Notes: generated by a model not told the origin, from the letters alone. Shown: positions 7,524-16,790, counted from the stretch's first letter. The stretch is DNA of 64,000 bases from DAHUXN01 sp963729815 (GCA_963729815.1 CAVSPU010000004.1:1054001-1118000), one strand, 5' to 3'. A program made the numbers and translations.

Positions 7524-9317
7524 ATGATCATCTTGGGAATCAACGCGTACCACGCAAACGCGTCAGCCGCCATTGTTGTCGATGGCCAACTGATTGCTGC
7601 GGTGGAAGAGGAACGCCTCAATCGCGTCAAGTACGCCGCGGGGTTGCCGGTAAAAGCGATTCAGTACTGTCTGCAGGCTGCCGGCGCGAAATTTTCCGAA
7701 ATCGATCACATCGCCATTCCTCGCAATCCCTGGGCGCGGATGGGAACGAAATTGCGATTCGCGATGCGCATGCCGCGCTTCGCCCTCGAACGCGCCAAGG
7801 TGTTCCGGCGCTTCACGGGAATCAAGGAAGAGCTGGCCAGGGCGTTCGAGCTCGATCCACAAGCCATTCGCGCGCAATTCCATCGCATCGAACACCATCA
7901 GGCGCATCTGGCCAGTACCTTCTTTGTTTCGCTGTTTGACCGCGCCGCGGTGCTTTCCGCCGACGGCTTGGGCGATTTCGCGAGCACGATGTGGGGCGTC
8001 GGCGAAGGTTCACAAATCCACGTGGCTGGTTCCATCACGTTCCCGCATTCGCTCGGCATGTTCTATACGGCGATGACTCAGTACCTAGGATTCTTGAAAT
8101 TCGGCGACGAATACAAAGTGATGGGACTTGCCGCCTACGGCGCTCCAACGCATCTCGATGAACTCCGTCAAATCATTCATGCTGTCGAGCCGATCGGTTT
8201 TCGTCTTAATCTTCGCTATTTCACTCATCACAAGAATGGCCCCGAAATGACCTGGAGGAAAGCGGACGAAACGCCTGTGCTCGGAAGACTTTTCTCCCCG
8301 TTGCTCGAGGAACGCCTGGGCCACGCCCGCAAAGCCGACCAGCCGCTCGAGCAACGCCACAAGGATTTCGCCGCAACCATGCAAGCGCATCTCGAGGACG
8401 TCTTGCTCGCGAACATCAACGCGCTTCATCGGCAGACGAAGGCCAAGACTCTTTGCCTTGCAGGCGGCGTGGCATTCAATTGCGTGGCCAATGGAAAGAT
8501 TCTGGAACGGACTCCTTTCGAGCAGATTTACGTCCAGCCCGCGGCGGGCGACGGCGGCCTTTCCGTCGGCGCAGCGTTCGCGGTGAATTGCCAGATCCTC
8601 GGAAAACCGCGTGGCTTCGTGATGGACCATGCATTCTGGGGTCCGGGATTTGAACCGGCGGAAATCCGGCAAGCCGTTTCGAACTGGCGTTCCAGCTCGG
8701 CAGACATTCAAATCAGCGAGCTCGACGAGGATACTTTGGTGCAGGCGACCGCGAACCACATCGCACAGGGCAAGGTGGTCGGCTGGTTTCAGGGACGCGC
8801 CGAATGGGGACCGCGGGCTCTGGGAAACCGCAGCATCCTGGCCGACCCGCGCCGCACGCAGATGAAGGAAATCCTTAATCGCCGGATCAAGCATCGCGAG
8901 GCTTTCCGGCCATTTGCGCCTTCGGTGCTTGAGGAATCCACGGGCGAATACTTCGAACGCACGCATCCCTCACCCTTTATGACTTTTGCGTATCCCGTGC
9001 GCCCGGCAAAGCGCGCCGTGATCCCTGCGCCGACGCACGTGGATGGGACCGCCCGCTTGCAGACCGTGAACCGGAAGACTCATCCATTGTACTGGCGCCT
9101 GATACGCACTTTTGGTAATGTAACAGGTGTCCCAGTCCTGCTGAATACGTCATTCAACGATAACGAGCCTATCGTCTGCCGACCTGAAGAAGCCCTGGCC
9201 TGTTTTGAACGTACAAAAATGGATGTGTTAGTTTTGGGAAACTTCTTGTTCGAGAAGAAGTCGTTCGAGAACACGAACGAAGAATCGGCCACAGCAGTGC
9301 TGGATAACAAGTTGTGA
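7524..9317 (+). CDS. Carbamoyltransferase, NodU/CmcH/TobZ family (copy 1)
   Basis: This 597-residue enzyme is expected to transfer a carbamoyl group from carbamoyl phosphate, through carbamoyl-AMP, to a hydroxyl of its substrate. The N-terminal Kae1-like domain is clear: MIILGINAYHANASAA, then EHHQAHLASTFF with the metal-binding histidines, then LSADGLGDFAST. The YrdC-like/C-terminal part contains WFQGRAEWGPRALGNRS and LNTSFNDNEPIV. It starts 41 bases after asnB and is co-directional with the glycan genes, so a sugar hydroxyl is the likely acceptor. A second, diverged copy lies at 14070-15779. Confidence 0.92.
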   Translation: MIILGINAYHANASAAIVVDGQLIAAVEEERLNRVKYAAGLPVKAIQYCLQAAGAKFSEIDHIAIPRNPWARMGTKLRFAMRMPRFALERAKVFRRFTGIKEELARAFELDPQAIRAQFHRIEHHQAHLASTFFVSLFDRAAVLSADGLGDFASTMWGVGEGSQIHVAGSITFPHSLGMFYTAMTQYLGFLKFGDEYKVMGLAAYGAPTHLDELRQIIHAVEPIGFRLNLRYFTHHKNGPEMTWRKADETPVLGRLFSPLLEERLGHARKADQPLEQRHKDFAATMQAHLEDVLLANINALHRQTKAKTLCLAGGVAFNCVANGKILERTPFEQIYVQPAAGDGGLSVGAAFAVNCQILGKPRGFVMDHAFWGPGFEPAEIRQAVSNWRSSSADIQISELDEDTLVQATANHIAQGKVVGWFQGRAEWGPRALGNRSILADPRRTQMKEILNRRIKHREAFRPFAPSVLEESTGEYFERTHPSPFMTFAYPVRPAKRAVIPAPTHVDGTARLQTVNRKTHPLYWRLIRTFGNVTGVPVLLNTSFNDNEPIVCRPEEALACFERTKMDVLVLGNFLFEKKSFENTNEESATAVLDNKL

Positions 9318-9323
9318 GTTGAG

Positions 9324-9348
9324 CCGGAAAACCTCTCTCGCTTTCCGG
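9324..9348 (+). other. Hairpin between carbamoyltransferase and GT4 genes
   Basis: CCGGAAA (9324-9330) and TTTCCGG (9342-9348) can pair across an 11-base loop just after the carbamoyltransferase stop. No T-run follows, so it is not a standard terminator. It may be an mRNA processing or stability hairpin within the operon. Confidence 0.3.
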
Positions 9349-9392
9349 AGCCGCACATTCGGCACGCGCCGTGAGTTACTTGGGAACTCGCT

Positions 9393-10622
9393 GTGCATAT
9401 ATTATTGCTGAACCAATATTTTCCACCTGACACCTCGGCGACGGCCAAAATGGCCGCCGTCGTCGCTGATGCGCTGTCAAGAGAGCATAAGGTTACGGTC
9501 CTCGCCGGCCGTCCTTCCTATGATCCAACCGAATACTATCCGTATTCGCTGCTCAGACGTGATTTCGTCAGCAATCTCGTTGTTGAGCGCGTCGGCTCGA
9601 CTTCGTTTTCGCGCCAGCGGATGCAACGCCGCGTCGCCAATTATCTGTCTTACGTTTCGCTCGCCCTCCCTCGCGCGCTGGCCATTAAAGCCGATTTGAT
9701 TCTCGCCATGACCGACCCACCGTTTGCCGGGATCGTTGGCGCGGCGATCGCGCGGATGAAGGACATTCCTTTTGTCTACAACATTCGCGATCTTTATCCG
9801 GAGATGGCCCTCGGCGGCGAGATCGTGCGCCCGCGAACATGGGTCGGCATGTGGGAACGCATGCACCGCCGCGCGCTGCGCCGCGCCGCTCGGGTAATCG
9901 TGCTCGGCGATGATATGCGCGACCGCATCGTGGCGAAGGGTGTAGACCCGCAACGCGTTGTCGTCGTCCGTGACGGCGCGTCTGCTTCCGTCATTCCGGC
10001 GCAGCCCGATGATCCGGCTATTCGCGAGATCCGCGGCTCGGCTGAGTTTGTGGTGCTGCATGCGGGAAACCTGGGCTTCTACGGCGCGTGGAATACGCTC
10101 CTCGAAGCCGCCCGGATGCTCCCGCAAAATGGCATTCGTCTCATTTTCGTCGGCGATGGTGCGAATCGAGCGCGTCTGGAAGAATCCAGCCGATCATGTG
10201 GCAACATTCGATTCGTGCCATTCCGCCCGGCAAATGAAATCCCGTGCGTCATGGCCGCGGGAGATGTTCACGTAGTCACAATCCGCCGCGGCCTTGACGG
10301 AGTTGTAGTGCCTAGTAAACTCTATTCGATTCTGGCTGCTGGGCGGCCCGTTCTGGTCGTCGCTCCCGAGGAAACGGACGCAGCGCGCATTGTCCGCGCC
10401 TCCGGTTGCGGCGCTGTTGCTGATCCCGACGATCCAGCTCAGGTCGTGGCGGCGATTCAGGCATTGAAAAGCGATCCCGCGCGCCTCGCGGCAATGGGCC
10501 GGCGCGCGCGTGAAGCGGCGGAGAAATACGCTAGAGTGAACGAGATGGAAAAATTTATCGGCGTCGTCGAAGAAGCGGCTCACCCTCAGGCTCGCGGAGG
10601 CATTCTGAATGTGGAAGGGTAA
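9393..10622 (+). CDS. GT4 glycosyltransferase, WbuB-like
   Basis: This 409-residue GT-B glycosyltransferase opens MHILLLNQYFPPDTSATA, the entry of the WbuB/WcaI-like group that adds aminosugars such as FucNAc to O-antigen or capsule units. The first codon is GTG at 9393. The middle holds PFVYNIRDLYPEMA, typical of this group, and the C-terminal domain holds VVLHAGNLGFYGAW and VVPSKLYSILAAGRPVLVV. The 3' end overlaps the following epimerase gene by 14 bases, so they are cotranscribed. The exact sugar specificity is not predictable. Confidence 0.88.
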   Translation: MHILLLNQYFPPDTSATAKMAAVVADALSREHKVTVLAGRPSYDPTEYYPYSLLRRDFVSNLVVERVGSTSFSRQRMQRRVANYLSYVSLALPRALAIKADLILAMTDPPFAGIVGAAIARMKDIPFVYNIRDLYPEMALGGEIVRPRTWVGMWERMHRRALRRAARVIVLGDDMRDRIVAKGVDPQRVVVVRDGASASVIPAQPDDPAIREIRGSAEFVVLHAGNLGFYGAWNTLLEAARMLPQNGIRLIFVGDGANRARLEESSRSCGNIRFVPFRPANEIPCVMAAGDVHVVTIRRGLDGVVVPSKLYSILAAGRPVLVVAPEETDAARIVRASGCGAVADPDDPAQVVAAIQALKSDPARLAAMGRRAREAAEKYARVNEMEKFIGVVEEAAHPQARGGILNVEG

Positions 10623-11622
10623 GAAGGTCCTGGTTACCGGCGGGGCGTCTTTCATAGGTTCGAATCTCGTGGATAGGCTGCTGGACCGCGGCGCTAAGGT
10701 TCGCGTCGTCGACGATCTTTCAAGCGGCCGCCTGGAAAACATTCAGGGCCACGTGAAAGCGGGAAGGGTCAGTTTTATCGAAGCGGACTTGCGCGAGCCG
10801 GGAGTTACCCGCAACGCGATGAAAGACATTCAAGTCGTGTTTCATCTCGCTGCTGACCACGGCGGCCGCGGGTATGTCGACCTGCATCAGGCCGGCCCGG
10901 CATCGAATCTTTTCTTGGATGGGATCGTTTTCTGGGAGGCTGTCAAAGCCGGCGTCGAGAAAGTGTGTTACGCCTCCTCGGGCTGCGTTTATCCGAATTA
11001 CATGCAGACGGATACGACCAAGGAAATCTATCTTAAGGAAACCGACGTCAAGCCGCCGCACGACGCCGACAACATGTACGGCTGGGCAAAACTGATGGCC
11101 GAGATGACGCTTCAGGCCTATCACCGCGAATACAAGCTTGGCGCCGCGTCCTGCCGTTACTTCACCGTATACGGCCCGCGCGGCGTGGAAAATCACGCCG
11201 TCATCGCCATGATTGCGCGCGCATTTGTTGGCCAGAATCCCTTTGAGATCTGGGGCGATGGCCAGCAAATTCGCAACTGGACATACGTCGACGACATCGT
11301 GGAAGGCACGATCCTCGCCGCCGAGAAAATCGACGACGGCACTGCGGTCAATTTGGGCACGATGGAGCGCGTCCGTGTCATTGACGCAGCCAAAATGGCG
11401 CTTGAGTTCGCCGGAAAGAAAGCGGATTTCAAGTTTCTGCGCGAGATGCCCACAGGACCGGCGAACCGCGTCGCCGACAATTCTCTGGCGAAAAAGCTGC
11501 TCGGCTGGGAGCCGAAAGTGATGTTTCGCGATGGCATGCGCCGCACGATGGATTGGTATTTCGCCGATCGCGAACCGGGCCAGGTCAAAGAATGCCTTGA
11601 GAAAATGCTGACGGCACGATGA
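10609..11622 (+). CDS. NAD-dependent sugar epimerase/dehydratase (extended SDR)
   Basis: This 337-residue extended short-chain dehydrogenase acts on a nucleotide sugar. The NAD-binding motif is TGGASFIGS near the N-terminus, followed by the acidic VVDDLSSG; the active-site serine region is YASSGCVYPN and the Tyr-Lys pair is MYGWAKLMAE. CRYFTVYGPRG and GDGQQIRNWTYVDDIVEG are the substrate-domain hallmarks. It most resembles UDP-glucose 4-epimerase or GDP-sugar epimerase relatives; which reaction is unclear. The start overlaps the upstream GT4 gene by 14 bases, and the next gene starts 18 bases after the stop. Confidence 0.88.
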   Translation: MWKGKKVLVTGGASFIGSNLVDRLLDRGAKVRVVDDLSSGRLENIQGHVKAGRVSFIEADLREPGVTRNAMKDIQVVFHLAADHGGRGYVDLHQAGPASNLFLDGIVFWEAVKAGVEKVCYASSGCVYPNYMQTDTTKEIYLKETDVKPPHDADNMYGWAKLMAEMTLQAYHREYKLGAASCRYFTVYGPRGVENHAVIAMIARAFVGQNPFEIWGDGQQIRNWTYVDDIVEGTILAAEKIDDGTAVNLGTMERVRVIDAAKMALEFAGKKADFKFLREMPTGPANRVADNSLAKKLLGWEPKVMFRDGMRRTMDWYFADREPGQVKECLEKMLTAR

Positions 11623-11640
11623 ATTTTCTGGAGCAGTTGG

Positions 11641-12702
11641 ATGATTTCGAACATCTGGGCCGCCTTTGCAATCGCCTTACTCGCCTCGTTGATTCTGACG
11701 ATGCCAGTGAGGAAATTCGCGTTGCGCATTGGCATGGTTGACAAACCGGATTCCCGCAAAGTCCACATCACACCTGTACCCCTGCTCGGCAGTGTCGCCA
11801 TTTACGCGGGCTTTGCGCTGGCCGTCGTCATCACCATGCAGAGCAATTCCCATGCCGAGATCTTCGCCATCCTGGCGGGCGCGACCCTTCTGGCCGCGAC
11901 TGGGATCCTCGATGATTCCGGCAAACTCCATCACCAAATAAAGCTCTTCGTGAGCATGCCCCTGGCCGCGTGCATTCTGCTCGCTTCGGGAATCCATGCC
12001 CAGGTTTTCGCGGATTTGTTGCCGGGCGCCACAGGATCCGTCCTGGACATGGCGCTCACTTTGTTCTGGGTTATCGGAATTACGGCCGCTTTCAGCATCC
12101 TCGATCACATGGATGGCCTTTGCGCCGGAATCGCCGCAGTCGCGGGAACTTTTTTCATGATAGCCGCCTGGATCAACGGCCAAGTTCTGGTCTGCACGCT
12201 CGCGGCTGCAACCATTGGGGCCGCGCTTGGTTTCTTGCGATGGAACTTCGCCCCTGCCAAAATTTTCATGGGAGATGGCGGCGCCATGATGTTCGGATTT
12301 CTTTCGGCTGCGCTTGGCCTGAAGCTGCGGCCTGCAGCGGGACACTTTGCCGCCCAGTGGCTTCTGCCTGTTTTGATTCTCGGCGTTCCGATTTTCGATA
12401 CCACGCTCATCACCATCTCTCGTTTGCGCCGCGGATTATTGCCATTCGCTTCGCCCGGCAAGGATCACACAGCCCACCGGCTTACGAACCTCGGCTTCGG
12501 CCACAAGTACGCGGTCTTAATCCTGTACGCCGTGGGTGGTATCTTCGGCGGGCTGGGTCTCCTGGTTACATATCTCCCGTCGCTCGCGGCTGATGCGCTC
12601 TGCGGCATGGTCATATTCGCCGGCGGAATCGCCATCGCCGCTCTCGAACGTTCTCCTTATGAACGCCAGCAACAACGTCACGGCTCGCCGTCCACCACCT
12701 GA
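11641..12702 (+). CDS. WecA/MraY-type polyprenyl-phosphate sugar-1-phosphate transferase
   Basis: This 353-residue integral membrane enzyme is expected to load the first sugar-1-phosphate from a UDP-sugar onto undecaprenyl phosphate and so start the glycan. About ten hydrophobic spans alternate with the family's cytoplasmic motifs: DKPDSRKVHITPVPLLG, then DDSGKL, then DHMDGLCAG in place of the usual NxxDGxDGL, then FMGDGGAMMFGF and the basic loop near HTAHRLTNLG. It resembles WecA/WbpL more than MraY because peptidoglycan genes are absent and glycan genes surround it. It is the last gene of the first tight run; a 145-base gap with its own promoter follows. Confidence 0.88.
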   Translation: MISNIWAAFAIALLASLILTMPVRKFALRIGMVDKPDSRKVHITPVPLLGSVAIYAGFALAVVITMQSNSHAEIFAILAGATLLAATGILDDSGKLHHQIKLFVSMPLAACILLASGIHAQVFADLLPGATGSVLDMALTLFWVIGITAAFSILDHMDGLCAGIAAVAGTFFMIAAWINGQVLVCTLAAATIGAALGFLRWNFAPAKIFMGDGGAMMFGFLSAALGLKLRPAAGHFAAQWLLPVLILGVPIFDTTLITISRLRRGLLPFASPGKDHTAHRLTNLGFGHKYAVLILYAVGGIFGGLGLLVTYLPSLAADALCGMVIFAGGIAIAALERSPYERQQQRHGSPSTT

Positions 12703-12732
12703 ATATTGTTGGCTTTCGCTCATCCACCTGTT

Positions 12733-12760
12733 TTGTGAGCGGGCGGGTGTACGCTATACT
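12733..12760 (+). promoter_or_regulatory. Candidate sigma70-type promoter for the reductase/carbamoyltransferase pair
   Basis: TTGTGA (12733-12738), a 16-base spacer and TATACT (12755-12760) lie about 90 bases before the flavoprotein start at 12848. This is the only good promoter match I found inside the sugar locus, and it suggests a second transcription unit of two genes. Confidence 0.45.
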
Positions 12761-12847
12761 TAATGCTCCAGTTGGTGGCCCAAGCAGCGTAGTGGCAAGT
12801 CCTCGACACAAACGGGTGCGATCGAAGAACGAAAATTCCGCCGAAAG

Positions 12848-14059
12848 ATGACGCCCTTGTCAGCGCCCAATCACTTACAGAAGAATCATTTCGAGGCTGT
12901 ATCCGGCAAGTCCCCCGTGGCCATTGTCGGGGGTTCGGCGGCGGGATTCTTCACGGCTTATTTGCTCGCGCGCGAAGGCGTGCCCGTGCGAGTGTTCGAA
13001 CAGACCGAGACGCTCGACCCGGCGGCGCGCACGCTGATCGTTACGAGCCGCATGAAGGATCTGTTGCGAGAAGCTGGATCGGCCAGCATCGTCAACGAAA
13101 TTCGAAAATTTGAACTGTTTACGGATGGCCGCGTCGCGACGATCGACCTCGACGAGCCCGATTTGATCATTGAGCGCGCCAAATTGATTCGCTCTCTCGC
13201 TGATCGCGCTCAGAAAGCGGGAGCACGGGTTGATTTTGCGCGGAAATTTCGCAATCTCGCGCCGAATCCGAATGGCGTCACTCTCGAATTGCAACACGCT
13301 GGAAAGGAAACCTCTGAAGAGCTATCGGCACGCGTAGTCGTCGGCGGGGATGGAGCGGCAAGCCGTGTGGCGCAATCTGCCGGCTGGCCAAAGCCGGAAA
13401 CTGTCCCGTTGGTTCAGGCCATTGTGCCGCTCCCGAAGGATATGACGCCGGATACGGTTCGCGTCTGGTTTGTTCCGGCCGATACGCCATATTTTTATTG
13501 GCTGATACCGGAATCCGCCGAACGCGGCGCGCTTGGCCTGATCGGCGAGGTGGGCTCCGAAGCGCAAAGGCATCTCGAAGCATTTCTTCAAAAGCGAAAA
13601 CTCGAAGCGATCAGCTTTCAAGGCGCGCGAATCCCGGTTTACCGCCGCTGGGTCCCCGTGCGGAAGAAACTGGGTGGCGGAAGCGTTTTCCTGGTTGGCG
13701 ACGCGGCAGCGCAGGTGAAAGTGAGCACCGTCGGCGGAATCGTCACCGGTCTGCGCGGCGCGGCGGGCGTCGCGGACGCGATTCTGCGCGGTGGCTCGAG
13801 CCGCGAGCTGCGGCAATTGCGCCGCGAGCTTGATTTGCATCTTCTCGTTCGCCGCGCAATGCACCGCTTCACGCAGGACGACTATAGCCGCCTGGTCGAT
13901 TCGCTCAATGCGCCGGCCAAACGTTCGCTCAGCCGATATTCCCGCGACGAAGCTCTCAAAGTCCTCTGGCGCGTTTGCGTCAGCCAGCCTCGATTGATCC
14001 TGATGGGACTCCGCGGATTGCTCACCAGCGGGCGTTTTTCGAATCACACGGGCTCTTAG
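12848..14059 (+). CDS. FAD-dependent oxidoreductase, geranylgeranyl-reductase-like
   Basis: This 403-residue flavoprotein has the FAD Rossmann motif AIVGGSAAGFFTAYLLA with acidic VFEQ after it. The FAD-ribityl motif is VFLVGDAAAQVKVSTVGGI, matching the GDAAxQVxPxxGGG form of the geranylgeranyl reductase group. FYWLIPESAERGALGLIG corresponds to that family's YxWxFP region. Known members reduce isoprenoid double bonds of chlorophyll side chains, archaeal lipids or dolichol. Its place directly after a polyprenyl-phosphate sugar transferase suggests reduction of the lipid carrier or of another lipid in this locus; that is inference. A halogenase/hydroxylase-type activity is the alternative. The next gene starts 10 bases downstream. 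Confidence 0.8.
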   Translation: MTPLSAPNHLQKNHFEAVSGKSPVAIVGGSAAGFFTAYLLAREGVPVRVFEQTETLDPAARTLIVTSRMKDLLREAGSASIVNEIRKFELFTDGRVATIDLDEPDLIIERAKLIRSLADRAQKAGARVDFARKFRNLAPNPNGVTLELQHAGKETSEELSARVVVGGDGAASRVAQSAGWPKPETVPLVQAIVPLPKDMTPDTVRVWFVPADTPYFYWLIPESAERGALGLIGEVGSEAQRHLEAFLQKRKLEAISFQGARIPVYRRWVPVRKKLGGGSVFLVGDAAAQVKVSTVGGIVTGLRGAAGVADAILRGGSSRELRQLRRELDLHLLVRRAMHRFTQDDYSRLVDSLNAPAKRSLSRYSRDEALKVLWRVCVSQPRLILMGLRGLLTSGRFSNHTGS

Positions 14060-14069
14060 GCCGCCGTGA

Positions 14070-15779
14070 ATGTATTTCCTCGGCCTATCGGCGCTGGCTC
14101 ACGATTCATCCGCCGCCCTCCTCGGCGATCGCGACTTTTCCGCTGCCATTGAAGAGTCAAAAATGGAGCGCGCGCGAACCGCCTCCGGCATTCCGCGAGC
14201 CGCCATTCGGTTTTGTCTCGAGCGCGCAGGCATCGATTGGCGTGAAGTTGCCGCGATTGCCGTGGCCAGCCGTCCCTGGCATTCCTGGGCAAGGCGCGCA
14301 TGGCTGCGGGCGCGCTTCCTGCCGGTGGCGCCGGTCGCAAGCAGCTATTACCAAAGCAAGATACTGGGTGAGCTGGCGACTGAACTGAATAACCAGCGAA
14401 TTCTCCAATCGCTGTCCGGTGAAGCTCGCGTTCGGGTTCTGACCTTCGACCATCACCTCTGCCACGCAGCCAGCGCATTCTTTGCTTCGCCATTCGATCG
14501 CACGGTTATTCTTACTCTGGACGAACAAGGCGACGGTCACTGCGGCATGGTTGCGATAGGCGAGGCCGGCAGAATTCACGTCGAGCGCACCATTCGATTC
14601 CCGCATTCCCTTGGCTGGGTCTATTCCCAGGTGACCGAACTGCTCGGCTACCGCCCGCACGAGCACGAACACAAGACGCAGTGGCTCAGTCTTACAGCCG
14701 AGCCGGCCTTCGCTGATGTTTTTATCCGCATGCTTCGAAATTCATCCGCCGCTTTTCCGAAACTTGACTCTTCCTATTTCCGGGGAGGCTTTGCCGGCCG
14801 CCTGGCATTTTCCGGAAAGTTCTACAAGGATGTGGGGATCGCGCCGGAAAGCGCTCCACAATTGAACGATCGCACGCGAGCGATTCTTGCGAGCAGCTTA
14901 CAAAAAGCATGCGAAGTGGTCACAACGGACTTGGCGGAATCACTTCGCAAACGTTACGCCATCGGCAATCTATGCCTCGCGGGCGGCCTGTTTCTGAATC
15001 CGCTTCTCGTGTCTGCGCTCGAATCGAAAACGGGATATGAAAACATTTTCGTGCAGCCCGCGGCCGGAAACGAAGGAACGGCGCTTGGCGCGGCCTGGCT
15101 CGCGCGCCAAGAAATAGAAGGCAATGCGAGAAGTAAGACAGAAACCCCATCTCATCTCTATCTCGGCCCCGCCTACTCGAACGAGGAAATCAAGCAGGTC
15201 CTGGACAACTGCAAGGCCAACTATCGCTGGCTCTCGTCTGATGCGCATCGAATCGAGGAAACCGTAAAGCTGTTGCTCGCCGGAAAAATCGTTGCGTGGT
15301 TTCAAGGCTCCGCGGAATTCGGCCCTCGTGCGCTGGGGAACCGCAGCCTGCTGGCTTCGCCGTGGGCGCCTTATGCGAAGGAAAACCTGAACGACTATGT
15401 CAAGCATCGCGAGCCGTTCCGCCCATTCGCGCTATCGGTGCCCGAGGAAGACGCTGGCAAGTATTTCGAGTTTTCTCCACCAGCGCGCTTCATGGCGGCG
15501 ATGGGCCACATGCGTCCCGAGCATCACGAATTGCTCGGAAACTACGCGTTGCCCGGAGGCTTGGTCCGCTTGCACGTGGTCACTCGCGAAACCAATCCGC
15601 TCTATTGGGCGCTGCTAAAGGGTTTTGGTTCTCAGGCGCCTGCGCCGGTCCTGCTGAACACTTCTTTCAACCTCTTCAGTGAACCGCTCGTTCTTTCCCC
15701 GCGCCAGGCGGTCCGCAGCTATTTTTGTTCCGGTACGGATGCGCTCGTCATCGGCAGTTTTTTACTCACGAAATCCTAA
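14070..15779 (+). CDS. Carbamoyltransferase, NodU/CmcH family (copy 2)
   Basis: This 569-residue second carbamoyltransferase begins MYFLGLSALAHDSSAALL and keeps the metal-binding pattern DHHLCHAASAFF with LTLDEQGDG, plus the C-terminal WFQGSAEFGPRALGNRS and LLNTSFNLFSEPLVL. Compared with the copy at 7524-9317 it differs widely outside these motifs (for example HEHEHKTQWLS in the middle, where copy 1 has DEYKVMGLA), so it is not a recent duplicate and probably has another acceptor. It is coupled to the flavoprotein gene by a 10-base gap. Confidence 0.9.
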   Translation: MYFLGLSALAHDSSAALLGDRDFSAAIEESKMERARTASGIPRAAIRFCLERAGIDWREVAAIAVASRPWHSWARRAWLRARFLPVAPVASSYYQSKILGELATELNNQRILQSLSGEARVRVLTFDHHLCHAASAFFASPFDRTVILTLDEQGDGHCGMVAIGEAGRIHVERTIRFPHSLGWVYSQVTELLGYRPHEHEHKTQWLSLTAEPAFADVFIRMLRNSSAAFPKLDSSYFRGGFAGRLAFSGKFYKDVGIAPESAPQLNDRTRAILASSLQKACEVVTTDLAESLRKRYAIGNLCLAGGLFLNPLLVSALESKTGYENIFVQPAAGNEGTALGAAWLARQEIEGNARSKTETPSHLYLGPAYSNEEIKQVLDNCKANYRWLSSDAHRIEETVKLLLAGKIVAWFQGSAEFGPRALGNRSLLASPWAPYAKENLNDYVKHREPFRPFALSVPEEDAGKYFEFSPPARFMAAMGHMRPEHHELLGNYALPGGLVRLHVVTRETNPLYWALLKGFGSQAPAPVLLNTSFNLFSEPLVLSPRQAVRSYFCSGTDALVIGSFLLTKS

Positions 15780-15786
15780 CGGGTGC

Positions 15787-15984
15787 TCACGGCCTGCCGT
15801 ATTCATCGAGCCACTTCAATTCCTCGCGCACCGTTCGCGCGCCGAGCTGTAACACTCCGGCGAAAAAAAGGGGCGCGCAACAGGTCAGACAAGCGAACAC
15901 TTCAATGAAGTAGGGTATGCGGCGAGTGGTTGCTACGATACGCGTCGCGTTTGCCACGGCTCGACAATGTTCCACCGCTCCCAA
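15787..15984 (-). CDS. Possible small membrane protein, doubtful
   Basis: A 65-codon frame with a TTG start at 15984 overlaps the end of the neighbouring 285-aa gene by 52 bases. The middle, FIEVFACLTCCAPLFFAGVL, could be one membrane span. There is no ATG and no good ribosome site. It may be a coupled small gene or merely open frame. Confidence 0.25.
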   Translation of the reverse strand: MGAVEHCRAVANATRIVATTRRIPYFIEVFACLTCCAPLFFAGVLQLGARTVREELKWLDEYGRP

Positions 15985-16790
15985 ACAGCCTTGCGGTCAA
16001 GATCTCGAACACAGAGCTGCCAATCCACACCCACCCGTTCATCCTGAAATCCGTAAAAAGCGAGCCACGAATCCGTTCCGTGGCCGACCTGCGCAGAGTG
16101 CTCACCGCCGCCCGAATTTTCCGAGATGCGGTACTCCGTGAGGGCGTCCGAATCGAGCGGAACCTGAAAGATCACTTTTTCCGCTGTGGGCGTCAGAACA
16201 TTTCCCTCGATTCGAACGGCAGGTTCGCAATGCCGGGCGCGAAGCACGAGCGCCTCATCTTCGAAGCGCAATTCAAGCATGGGCGGCAGTTCCGACCAGG
16301 GTGAATTCAGCGCCGGCTCGAGATACAGCTCCCAGAGGGCGGTCGAGCAACGCGAGTTTTTCGTAGGATAAATGTCCACGACGCGCGTTTGCCACCGCGC
16401 GGACTGGCTCTGCGGCAAAAGCTCGGTGAGAGTCACTGCAATATGGCTGCGCCAGCGTTCAATTTTCACCGAGCTGAGGAAATTCCCGTTTTCACGAATG
16501 TACTGAAGTTGTTCGGGGGTCGCGCCAACCGTCTCGGGCCAGAAGCGCCCTCCCAACCGGAAGCTGAAGACATAAACCTGTTCGAGCGGCGAAGGCGCGG
16601 AGTCTCCCACTTTCCGCCGAAACCGGGGATCATCCATTTCCTCCAACATTTCGACGCGCTCGGAGAGTGTGCGAATTGACTGAGCATGGCCCCTCAGCAA
16701 ACGCTGCCAGTACAGGGCCAGAATATAAAACACGAATCCTACGACTACGCCGATCCCCAGTCCCACCCACAGGACATCAAAGATATCCAT
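15933..16790 (-). CDS. Hypothetical single-span membrane protein
   Basis: This 285-residue protein has one clear N-terminal membrane segment (VLWVGLGIGVVVGFVFYILAL) followed by a basic stretch and a short coiled coil (SIRTLSERVEMLEEMDD). The remaining 220 residues look like a soluble beta-rich domain. I do not recognise the family. It runs opposite to the sugar genes, is divergent from UDP-glucose dehydrogenase and has no partner on its strand apart from a doubtful 65-codon frame, so context gives little. A role in envelope or polysaccharide handling would be a guess. Confidence 0.65.
   Translation of the reverse strand: MDIFDVLWVGLGIGVVVGFVFYILALYWQRLLRGHAQSIRTLSERVEMLEEMDDPRFRRKVGDSAPSPLEQVYVFSFRLGGRFWPETVGATPEQLQYIRENGNFLSSVKIERWRSHIAVTLTELLPQSQSARWQTRVVDIYPTKNSRCSTALWELYLEPALNSPWSELPPMLELRFEDEALVLRARHCEPAVRIEGNVLTPTAEKVIFQVPLDSDALTEYRISENSGGGEHSAQVGHGTDSWLAFYGFQDERVGVDWQLCVRDLDRKAVWERWNIVEPWQTRRVS

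Noticed and set aside
12761..12847. Possible tRNA or structured RNA before the flavoprotein gene
   Set aside because: I could not fold a cloverleaf or find a T-loop sequence; it reads as an ordinary leader after a promoter.
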